From CAZKTF01 sp964555565 (GTDB lineage: Bacteria > Planctomycetota > JAJSAM01 > JAKLKS01), in NCBI GenBank assembly GCA_964555565.1, contig CAZKTF010000246.1:1-5337 (forward strand): 5,337 nt of DNA, read 5' to 3'. Made by a program: the position numbers and the translations under genes. Numbering within the stretch: position 1 is the first letter of the stretch; each line of letters opens with the position of its first letter. Of this stretch, positions 1 to 5,337 are shown piece by piece. The notes under the pieces are model-generated. The model had not been told where the DNA came from and made no database searches. It saw only the letters and a program-made list of their open reading frames with translations.

Positions 1-240
1 AGATTCCCTGCCGCGTGATCTTCGTGTTCAGCACGGCCGATCAGAAGGTGGCCCAGAAGAACCGCGCTAAGTCGGTCGAGAAGCTGCGTGCCGGCCTGGA
101 GCAGATTCAGCGGAACGTGGCCGAGGGACGCCGCTACACGGACAGCACCGCCATCGCCCGCCGGGTCAGCAAGCTCTTCGGCCAGCGGCAAGCGGCTCGC
201 TACTTCCGCTATGAGCTGGTCCCGCTGACGCCGCAGGAGC
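1..240 (+). pseudogene. Transposase fragment, truncated (IS1634/IS4-like, tentative)
   Basis: This is an open frame entering from the left edge (codons in phase with base 3), with no stop before the edge. The GTG at 15 is therefore probably internal rather than a true start. It encodes about 79 residues of protein-like sequence: a beta-strand segment (CRVIFVFSTAD), a basic amphipathic helix (RAKSVEKLRAGLEQIQ), then an ARYFRYELVPLT segment. That order, a charged helix followed by a YF-x-Y/L strand, resembles the middle of IS1634-type DDE transposases. The assignment comes from memory of the family, and no catalytic Asp/Glu lies in the fragment. After the codon for E at 237-239 the frame stays open to the TGA at 447-449 but encodes only Pro/Arg/Ala low-complexity sequence, typical of non-coding GC-rich DNA. 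The gene therefore appears cut off before its C-terminal part. The first 60 bases are 35/60 G+C, well below the neighbours, which fits imported DNA. No terminal inverted repeat or target duplication was found. It could instead be another protein's C-terminus. Confidence 0.45.
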
Positions 241-421
241 GGCCGCCTCCTCCCGGGCCGCTGGCCGCTCCCCGGCGTCCCCGCCGGAGGCGCACCCCGC
301 CGCGAGCGCGAGCAGCGCCGCCGCGGGGAGGCCCGCGCACCGTCCCCCGCCCCCACGCGGCCCACTCAAGCGCGTGCCCTCCGCGACGCCTTCTCCCCCG
401 ACTCTACCCGCGGGCGTCGCC
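241..421. other. Non-coding, extremely GC-rich spacer
   Basis: Bases 241-300 are 53/60 G+C, an abrupt rise over the preceding fragment. Frames open on both strands here encode only Pro/Arg/Ala/Gly-rich strings without domain-like patterning, so they are read as chance openings. I see no RNA gene, direct repeat or motif. The stretch separates the transposase remnant from the promoter region of the beta-helix gene. Confidence 0.6.
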
Positions 422-441
422 CGGGGCGGAATCCCGCCCCG
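422..441. repeat. Perfect 8-bp inverted repeat (hairpin)
   Basis: CGGGGCGG (422-429) and CCGCCCCG (434-441) are exact reverse complements around a 4-base AATC loop. The hairpin ends 4 bases before the proposed -35 box. No T-run follows on the plus strand, so it is not a classic intrinsic terminator. It could be a terminator-like stem closing the remnant upstream, an operator, or chance in such GC-rich DNA. Confidence 0.35.
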
Positions 442-445
442 ACCC

Positions 446-473
446 TTGACCCCCGTCACGCCGGAGCTACCAT
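446..473 (+). promoter_or_regulatory. Candidate sigma70-type promoter for the beta-helix gene
   Basis: TTGACC at 446-451 matches 5 of 6 bases of the -35 consensus. TACCAT at 468-473 matches 4 of 6 bases of the -10 consensus, including the first TA and the last T. The spacer is 16 bases. Transcription would begin near 480, giving a leader of roughly 37 bases to the ATG at 517. The pair lies in one of the few spots of the spacer with A/T bases. The placement argues against translation starting at 472, because that codon lies inside the -10 box. Confidence 0.5.
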
Positions 474-504
474 GGTCCCGGGTCCAGGGGCGCCGCTCGC
501 GGAC

Positions 505-511
505 AAGGAGG
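505..511 (+). promoter_or_regulatory. Shine-Dalgarno site that fixes the start at 517
   Basis: AAGGAGG at 505-511 is a near-perfect anti-16S match, 5 bases before the ATG at 517. An earlier in-frame ATG at 472 lacks such a site and overlaps the proposed -10 box. Starting at 517 also puts a signal peptide at the very N-terminus. Confidence 0.8.
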
Positions 512-516
512 AAGCC

Positions 517-1722
517 ATGGGGTTCGTTCGAGGGGGTCTCGCGGCCGCGGCCGTGCTGGCCGCCGCCGTCGCCGCCCGGGCCGACGACATCCGGGTCCCG
601 CAGGACTACCGCACGATCCAGCAGGCCGTGGACGCCGCGCGTCCCGGCGACCGCGTGCTCGTCTCCCGCGGCCGCCACCGGGGCCCCGTCGTGGTCTCGG
701 CGAACGGGATCGAGATCGTGGGCAACGGCGCCCGCCTCGTGGCACCGCGCGCCCGGCGCTCGCACACCGAGGGGGACCGGGTCGGCCCCGCGATGCTGGT
801 CCGGGCCCACTACGTGACCGTCCGCGGGCTGACCTTCGAAAGGGGCGGCCTCGTCGTCCTCGGGGACGGGGCCTCGATCGAGGACAACACCTTCCAGCCC
901 CTCGCCCGCCGGGGCAACTGGGAGGGCACGGCCCTCCGCGTCGAGGGGGACGGCGCGGCCATCCGGGCGAACACGGTGGACGCCGCCACCCTCACCTGGG
1001 GCACCGGGATCTCGGTCGTGGGCAACGGCGCCGTGGTCGAGGGGAACCAGGTCACGGACGTCACCTCGGGGATCGGCATCCTGGTGACGGGCGGCGACTT
1101 CGTGGTGTCCGGGAACACGCTGGAGGGCATCGGGGCCGCGGGCGGCGACGGCTATTGCCCCGGGATCTACGTGGACAACGCCGGCGGGGACGTGGAGGGC
1201 GGTCTCGTCGAGGGCAACGCCGTCCGCCACGGCCCGACCGCCGGGTTCGTCGTCGCGGGCCGGGGGATCGTCCTCAGGGGCAACACGGACGAGGTCCTCC
1301 CCGAGGGGCGGTCGGGCGAGTGGACCCCGACCGGCTTCGTCATCGAGGGGGACGTGAACGTCCTCGAGGGCAACACCTCCCTGGGCGGCGGGTTCACCGT
1401 CGTCGGGGACGGGAACACGGTCACGGGGAACCACGCGGTCGGGACCGTGGGCAACGGCTTCACGGTGGACGGCGACGGGAACTCCCTCGAGGGCGACGAC
1501 GTGGACGGCTCCGACGAGGAGGGCATCCAGATCCTGGAGGGCGCGGGGAACGCGGTGGACGGCTGCTCCGCGACCGGCTGCGCCTCCTGCGGCCTCGGGA
1601 ACTGGGGCACGGACACGAGCGTGACCGGCTCGACCTTCCTCGGCAACGGGGTGGACTTCATCAACGGCGGGACCCTCACGGTCTTCGAGGGGAACGTCTT
1701 CGAGACCAGCGACAACTGGTAG
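517..1722 (+). CDS. Secreted right-handed parallel beta-helix protein
   Basis: The gene encodes 401 residues. A signal peptide is visible: a short start with one Arg, an Ala/Leu/Val core at about 7-20, then ARA followed by DD, so cleavage is likely after A22 and the protein is exported. Residues 25-60 (VPQDYRTIQQAVDAARPGD, then a valine-rich strand) are the N-terminal cap typical of NosD/pectin-lyase-like beta-helix proteins. About twelve coils of roughly 19-34 residues follow, each with a valine/isoleucine strand and a turn ending in Gly-Asn. The ladder runs N124, N152, N177, N200, N234, N256, N286, N305, then D327, C350, S372 and N393. Beta-helices of this kind serve in polysaccharide lyases, hydrolases, adhesins or surface proteins. 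No catalytic set can be identified, so substrate and enzyme activity are unknown. Four cysteines occur after the signal peptide (C214, C350, C355, C358). The protein is rich in Asp, Glu and Gly and has no membrane anchor. It is a single-gene unit with its own promoter and ribosome site, and it ends 6 bases from the stop of the opposing gene. The fold is secure; the function is not. Confidence 0.9.
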   Translation: MGFVRGGLAAAAVLAAAVAARADDIRVPQDYRTIQQAVDAARPGDRVLVSRGRHRGPVVVSANGIEIVGNGARLVAPRARRSHTEGDRVGPAMLVRAHYVTVRGLTFERGGLVVLGDGASIEDNTFQPLARRGNWEGTALRVEGDGAAIRANTVDAATLTWGTGISVVGNGAVVEGNQVTDVTSGIGILVTGGDFVVSGNTLEGIGAAGGDGYCPGIYVDNAGGDVEGGLVEGNAVRHGPTAGFVVAGRGIVLRGNTDEVLPEGRSGEWTPTGFVIEGDVNVLEGNTSLGGGFTVVGDGNTVTGNHAVGTVGNGFTVDGDGNSLEGDDVDGSDEEGIQILEGAGNAVDGCSATGCASCGLGNWGTDTSVTGSTFLGNGVDFINGGTLTVFEGNVFETSDNW

Positions 1723-1728
1723 GGCCGA

Positions 1729-3645
1729 CTACTCGATCCGGATCCTGAGGATCTCCTCCCGCACCCACGCGCCGGCGGTTCCCGCGGCGTCCACGGCCCG
1801 GAGCGCGTCCTCCCGCGCCCGGCGCGCGTCCTCGGCCTTTCCCGTCCCCGCGAGGCAGGCGATGCGCGCCGGCCAGAGGTGGAGGGCCCCCGGCCTCTCC
1901 TCGAGGAGCGCCCCGTAGAGCGCGGCCGCCTCCTCGAGCCGGTCGCTCGCCCGGTAAAGGCCGGCGAGCATGGCCCGCTCCTCGTGCGAGGCCGCCTTCG
2001 CCCTGACACGGCCCTCGAGCTGCGCCGCGAGCTCGTCCCAGCGCGCCTCCCCCTGGAGGAGATAGGCCACGGCCCGCGCGGCGGCGTCCCGGGCGTCGGG
2101 GACGCGCTTCTCGATCCAGGCCGCCCCCCCCGCCGGCGGGAGCCGGGGTTCGGCCCTGAGGACCGCGGCCAGCAGCCCCGCCGCCACCGCCTCCAGGTCG
2201 TCGTCGGGGCCGACGAGGAGGAGGGCGAGCCCGAGCTGGTCGCGCGCGGCGGCGACGGCCTCCGGCCCCGCCGCCCCGCGGAGCATCCGCGCCCCGAGCT
2301 CCCTGCGGAAGGCCGCCCGCAGCGGGTCCATCTCGACGGCGCGGCGCAGAAGCGCGAGGAGGTCCGCCGGCCAGGGGTCCTCCTCCCCGAGGCCGCGGAG
2401 GCGGGCCTCGGCGAGCGCGAGCAGGCGGTGCGACCCGGCGTCCCCGGCCCCCCCGCGCAGCGCCGCGCGGAGGTAGACGGCGGCCTCCCGGTCGAGCTCC
2501 TTCAGGGCGAGGGAGGCCCCGACCCGCGCGAAGGTCCTCGCCTGCTCCGGCCCCGGGCGGGCCATCGCCTCGATCTCGCGCAGCGAGGCCTCGGAGGTCC
2601 CCGCGGACGCGCCCCCCGCGGCGCGGAGCGCGCGGAGGTGGCCGTGCCAGGCCCGGTCGAACTCCGCATCGTCGGGGAAGCCCACGGCCTTGAGGAACCG
2701 GCGGTTCTCCGGGTCGGCGGGCGCGCCCGCGCCGACGGTCCGCTGGACCTCCAGGAAGGGCTTCCAGCGCGCCCCGTCCCGGTCCCGCCGGAGGAACCGC
2801 ACGAGCGCCCAGCCCCAGGCGTACTCGCGGCCGTAGAAGGTGCCGTAGGGGACCGACCGCAGCTCCCTCTGGGAGTAGGGCTTCGCCCCGTCGAGGTCCC
2901 CGAGCACCACCGCGAGGGTCCCGGCGTCGTCCTCCGGCTCGCGGCCGCCGAGGGAGGCGGCGTTCATGAAGTAGGTCGCGGACCCCTCCTCGAACCAGAC
3001 CGGGAACCGGATGCCCGTCCGCTCGGAGACGAGCCCGTTGAGGAGGTGGGTGACCTCGTGCTTGGCGACGCCCAGGTGCACGTCCCCGGACTCTCCCTCG
3101 ACGTCCCACAGGTAGGTCCCGGCGCGGGAATGGAACCCCGCCACGCCCTCGGCGAAGCTCTGGCCCTTGGCGGACTCGATCCCCGGCGCCACGCGCTGCT
3201 GGACCTCCTTGAACTCGCGCCGGGAGCGGTAGACGTAGAGGGGGAAGGGGGCGCGCTTGCGCATCGCGTCGCGATCGAGCCCGTAGACCCCCAGCATCCA
3301 GTCCACGAAGGCGTCCAGCTCGTCCCGGTACAGCGCCTCCCTCTCGGGCGCGAGGTCGTGCTCGAGGGCGAACCAGCGCGTGCGCACCGTCCTGCGCCCG
3401 GCCGGGACCGCGGCGGCGGCCTTCCCCGGCCGCCCGGGCTCCCCCAGCAGGGACCGCGGGACGCGGAGCGGGCCGAAGGAGGTCTCGAGGACGACCGCGT
3501 CCCCCTCGGTTCGGAGCCTGTCCCCCGGGATCCGCCGCCCGTCGGGGAGCTCGAGGACCGCGCCTCCCGCGGCGGCGGCCGCCCCCGCCAGGGCCGCGAG
3601 GAGGGCCGCCGCGGCGCCGGCCGGGGGGAGGAGTCCCGCCCTCAC
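1729..3645 (-). CDS. Exported HEXXH metallopeptidase-like protein with TPR-like tail (DUF1570/peptidase MA-like)
   Basis: The gene encodes 638 residues from the GTG at 3645-3643. The frame stays open further upstream, but there it is only the shadow of the preceding gene. This GTG directly precedes an Ala/Leu-rich signal peptide (about 1-26) and overlaps the previous stop. Residues 30-67 (ELPDGRRIPGD, then TSFGPLRVP) form a small beta module common before planctomycete secreted domains. Residues 85-345 are the peptidase-like region. It has HEVTH at 196-200 and WFEEGSA at 217-223, so H196 and H200 plus E219 or E220 can serve as zinc ligands and E197 as the catalytic base. This is the gluzincin (clan MA) pattern, with 18 or 19 residues between HEXXH and the third ligand. 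From about 352 to the end there are paired, alanine/leucine-rich helices resembling TPRs, clearest at 520-618, likely for partner binding. The protein probably acts in the periplasm or at the surface as a protease, or as a metal-binding relative. No pro-region or membrane anchor is seen. No Shine-Dalgarno site precedes the start. The fold class is fairly sure; the substrate is unknown. Confidence 0.85.
   Translation of the reverse strand: MRAGLLPPAGAAAALLAALAGAAAAAGGAVLELPDGRRIPGDRLRTEGDAVVLETSFGPLRVPRSLLGEPGRPGKAAAAVPAGRRTVRTRWFALEHDLAPEREALYRDELDAFVDWMLGVYGLDRDAMRKRAPFPLYVYRSRREFKEVQQRVAPGIESAKGQSFAEGVAGFHSRAGTYLWDVEGESGDVHLGVAKHEVTHLLNGLVSERTGIRFPVWFEEGSATYFMNAASLGGREPEDDAGTLAVVLGDLDGAKPYSQRELRSVPYGTFYGREYAWGWALVRFLRRDRDGARWKPFLEVQRTVGAGAPADPENRRFLKAVGFPDDAEFDRAWHGHLRALRAAGGASAGTSEASLREIEAMARPGPEQARTFARVGASLALKELDREAAVYLRAALRGGAGDAGSHRLLALAEARLRGLGEEDPWPADLLALLRRAVEMDPLRAAFRRELGARMLRGAAGPEAVAAARDQLGLALLLVGPDDDLEAVAAGLLAAVLRAEPRLPPAGGAAWIEKRVPDARDAAARAVAYLLQGEARWDELAAQLEGRVRAKAASHEERAMLAGLYRASDRLEEAAALYGALLEERPGALHLWPARIACLAGTGKAEDARRAREDALRAVDAAGTAGAWVREEILRIRIE
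3642..3645 (-). promoter_or_regulatory. GTGA stop/start overlap, translational coupling
   Basis: Read on the minus strand, GTGA holds the GTG start of the metallopeptidase-like gene and the TGA stop of the VWA gene. The 25 bases before it (CGGCGACCCG then CCCGCCGACC and GACCG) contain no purine-rich ribosome site. The downstream gene is probably translated by ribosomes that terminate and re-initiate here, which ties its output to that of the VWA gene. Confidence 0.75.
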
Positions 3646-5337
3646 CGGTCGGTCGGCGGGCGGGTCGCCGCGCCCGCGGGCGGTCCGTAGGTGTCGGCGA
3701 AGGCGACGCTGAAGGTCCCCCCGTTCTCCTCCGCGAGCCTGCTCAGGAACTTCCCGAGGGGGTCCCCGGCCGCGGTCTTCTGGAAGTCCCTCCGCCGCTT
3801 CATCTCGTCCGGGCCGGGCGGCGGCCGCTCCCCCTTCATCCACTCCTCGTAGGTGTAGGACCGCCCGCCGACGATCCAGATCGTGTGGATGGCGACGCGG
3901 CTCCGTCTGTTCAGGCGCGCCGTCTCCTCGAGGATGGTCGCCGGGTCGGTGACGCGCCCGCGGTTCGGCATCCCGTCGGAGAGGAGCACCACGGTGTCCA
4001 CGTTCGCGACGGCAAGCGCCGCCTCGAGCGAGTCGAAGATGTTCGTGCCCCCGGCGGGCCTGGAGCGGCGGAGGAAGGCGCACGCCTTGTCGGCGTTGGG
4101 GCGGTTCGCGGGGACGAGCTGGCGGGAGAAGGCGCGCGGCTCGTCGCCGAACTCGATGACGGTGAAGGTCGTGGTCGGGCCGGCGCCGGCGAGGTACTTC
4201 GAGGCCTCGGCCACGGCCTCGTCGAAGGGCCCGTAGTACATGCTCTCGCTCTTGTCGAGCACGAGCGCCACCCGGTTGCTCGCGATGTGCGACCCGAAGA
4301 AGGTCTCCGCCTGCCCGTAGCGGTCTTCCGGGCGCGCCGGGGGCGGCGTCCCCTTCGCCCGCCGCGCCGCCAGGGGCGAGGCCTTCCCCTCCTTGCGGCG
4401 CCACTCCGCCCAGCGCCTCTGGGAGGTGCCGAGGGCCTGCTCCGTCAGGACCCCGAGGCTCGCCGCCGCCGCGTCCCGCACCCGGAGGGAGGCGTCCCCC
4501 AGGAGCTCGATCAGCCCGTCCACCGCGTCCGCGTGCCGGTACCCGCGCAGCGCCTCCGCGAGCGCCAGCCGCACCTGCCAGGGCTGCTCGCGGGCGCGGT
4601 CCAGCAGGGGGCGGGGGCTCGCCCCGGTGTCCTGCCAGGCCAGCGCCCGCAACGCCGCCGCCACCGTCGCCGGCTCCGGCGCCCGCCGCGCGACCAGCTC
4701 CAGGTCGGTGCGCACCCACTCGCCGTCGAGGCCGAGGTCGAGGATCGCGTCCAGGGCCGCGAGGCACTCGTCCCCGTCCAGCCTCCGCAGCGCCGACGCG
4801 CACGCCGTCCAGGGCGCCCGGTCCCCGCCCCGCCGCACCTCGCACCACGCGCGGGCGATGGTCGCGTGGAGGTCCCCCGGGCCGGCCGGCGCGAGGAGCC
4901 CCTCGACGCCGCGGTCCCTCGCCGCGGAGGCGAGCGCGAGGGCGAGAACCGCGCGCCCCCCGGCGTTGCGGGCCTCCTCCACCGCCTCCTCGACGGGACG
5001 GAGGTCGGCGGCGAGCGCGTGCCAGACGCGGCGGAAGGCCTCCCAGCCCGCGTCCTCAAGCGACGCGAAGGTCTCCGCGAGCGACGGCCCGAGCTCGGCG
5101 CGCGCGAGGCCCTGCGCCTCCGTCACCCGGGTCCAGGGGTCCCAGCCCGTGCTCTTGAGGATCCGCCCCGAGGGTGCGACCAGGAACAGGGCGGAGATCC
5201 CCTCGACCCCGAAGGCCTGGAGCGCCTCGGCCCCCGGGGCGAGAGGGGCCCCCGCGTGGAAGGGGAGCCCCCGGGGCGGGCTCCCGGGAGGCGCCGCTCC
5301 CGTCCCCGAGGGGGGCGCGGGGGGGCCCGCGGCGGGC
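3642..5337 (-). CDS. HEAT-repeat and von Willebrand A domain protein, 5' end outside window
   Basis: A GTG at 5126 could start a 494-residue protein, but the same frame continues without a stop to the right edge (70 more codons, nearly all G/C-ending). That stretch encodes structured sequence, AFGVEGISALFLVAPSGRIL, which looks like the last strands of a thioredoxin/TlpA-type fold. The true start is therefore probably beyond the window; before that segment lies a Pro/Gly/Ala-rich stretch. Numbering from the 5126 codon, residues 1-180 are alpha-helical, about 183-228 look like HEAT repeats (WQVRLALAEALRG, then LRVRDAAAASLG), and 260-270 is a proline-containing linker. The VWA domain spans about 284-420 with a complete MIDAS set: D291, S293 and S295 (DKSES), T361 (GGTN) and D384 (LSDG). 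It can bind a divalent metal and probably a protein ligand. A charged segment (421-455) precedes the last helix and strand (KFLSRLAEENGGTFSVAF). No membrane helix is seen in this part, so location depends on the missing N-terminus. The gene overlaps the peptidase-like gene by 4 bases. The role is likely scaffold or regulator; no specific partner can be named beyond its neighbour. Confidence 0.85.
   Translation of the reverse strand, partial: PAAGPPAPPSGTGAAPPGSPPRGLPFHAGAPLAPGAEALQAFGVEGISALFLVAPSGRILKSTGWDPWTRVTEAQGLARAELGPSLAETFASLEDAGWEAFRRVWHALAADLRPVEEAVEEARNAGGRAVLALALASAARDRGVEGLLAPAGPGDLHATIARAWCEVRRGGDRAPWTACASALRRLDGDECLAALDAILDLGLDGEWVRTDLELVARRAPEPATVAAALRALAWQDTGASPRPLLDRAREQPWQVRLALAEALRGYRHADAVDGLIELLGDASLRVRDAAAASLGVLTEQALGTSQRRWAEWRRKEGKASPLAARRAKGTPPPARPEDRYGQAETFFGSHIASNRVALVLDKSESMYYGPFDEAVAEASKYLAGAGPTTTFTVIEFGDEPRAFSRQLVPANRPNADKACAFLRRSRPAGGTNIFDSLEAALAVANVDTVVLLSDGMPNRGRVTDPATILEETARLNRRSRVAIHTIWIVGGRSYTYEEWMKGERPPPGPDEMKRRRDFQKTAAGDPLGKFLSRLAEENGGTFSVAFADTYGPPAGAATRPPTDR

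Noticed and set aside
472..516. Upstream ATG start for the beta-helix gene
   Set aside because: It overlaps the proposed -10 box, lacks a ribosome site, and would bury the signal peptide behind 15 residues. The ATG at 517 has AAGGAGG 5 bases ahead.
166..1434. A 422-codon open frame on the minus strand opposite the beta-helix gene
   Set aside because: It encodes repetitive Gly/Asp/Val/Pro/Arg sequence without domain features. It mirrors the strongly patterned plus-strand protein, which has a signal peptide, ribosome site and clear repeats. Very high GC leaves few stop codons, so long antisense frames are expected.
1741..1753. GATCC-TGA-GGATC inverted repeat near the convergent stops, as a terminator
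   Set aside because: The stem is only 5 bp, lies inside the last codons of the minus-strand gene, and has no T-run on either side.
3646..3661. GGTC-type short tandem repeat near the VWA stop
   Set aside because: Only about three imperfect units occur, within codons for a Pro/Arg/Thr tail. This is ordinary low-complexity sequence at this GC content.
1879..3690. A 603-codon open frame on the plus strand opposite the metallopeptidase-like gene
   Set aside because: Its translation is Pro/Gly/Arg/Glu-rich without motifs, while the minus strand carries HEVTH, WFEEGSA, a signal peptide and TPR-like helices.
3646..4848. Extension of the metallopeptidase-like frame upstream to 4848
   Set aside because: The extra 401 codons translate to low-complexity Arg/Gly/Ala sequence and lie over the VWA gene in another frame. 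The GTG at 3645 is followed at once by a signal peptide and overlaps the VWA stop.

Overview
The window is very GC-rich bacterial DNA (the stretch 241-300 is 53/60 G+C), and its coding frames have almost only G or C at third codon positions. Three points suggest a high-GC planctomycete-type bacterium, probably Planctomycetota: a HEAT-repeat protein carrying a von Willebrand A (VWA) domain, a secreted HEXXH/TPR protein resembling the DUF1570 / peptidase-MA group, and an exported parallel beta-helix protein. Myxococcota or another high-GC phylum cannot be excluded. No rRNA, tRNA, CRISPR array or complete mobile element was seen.

Left edge (1-516): a fragment of a probable transposase enters from outside the window and loses recognisable protein character near base 240. 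From there base composition jumps from about 58-70% to nearly 90% G+C. The rest up to 516 is non-coding. It holds an 8-bp perfect hairpin, a plausible sigma70-type promoter and a strong Shine-Dalgarno site for the next gene.

Middle (517-1722, plus strand): one complete gene for a secreted protein of about 401 residues, built of roughly twelve right-handed beta-helix coils with an asparagine ladder. It converges tail-to-tail, with only 6 bases between stop codons, on a minus-strand gene pair.

Right part (1729-5337, minus strand): an apparent two-gene operon reading right to left. The upstream gene runs in from beyond the right edge. It encodes a proline-rich stretch, a possible thioredoxin-fold C-terminal half, helical/HEAT-like repeats and a VWA domain with a complete metal-binding (MIDAS) set. 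Its TGA stop overlaps by 4 bases the GTG start of the second gene, which encodes an exported protein with a HEXXH...EE zinc-protease-like motif followed by TPR-like helices. The overlap implies coupled translation, so the VWA protein and the protease-like protein probably act in one process. That process cannot be named from sequence alone, and there is no sign that the beta-helix gene shares their regulation.
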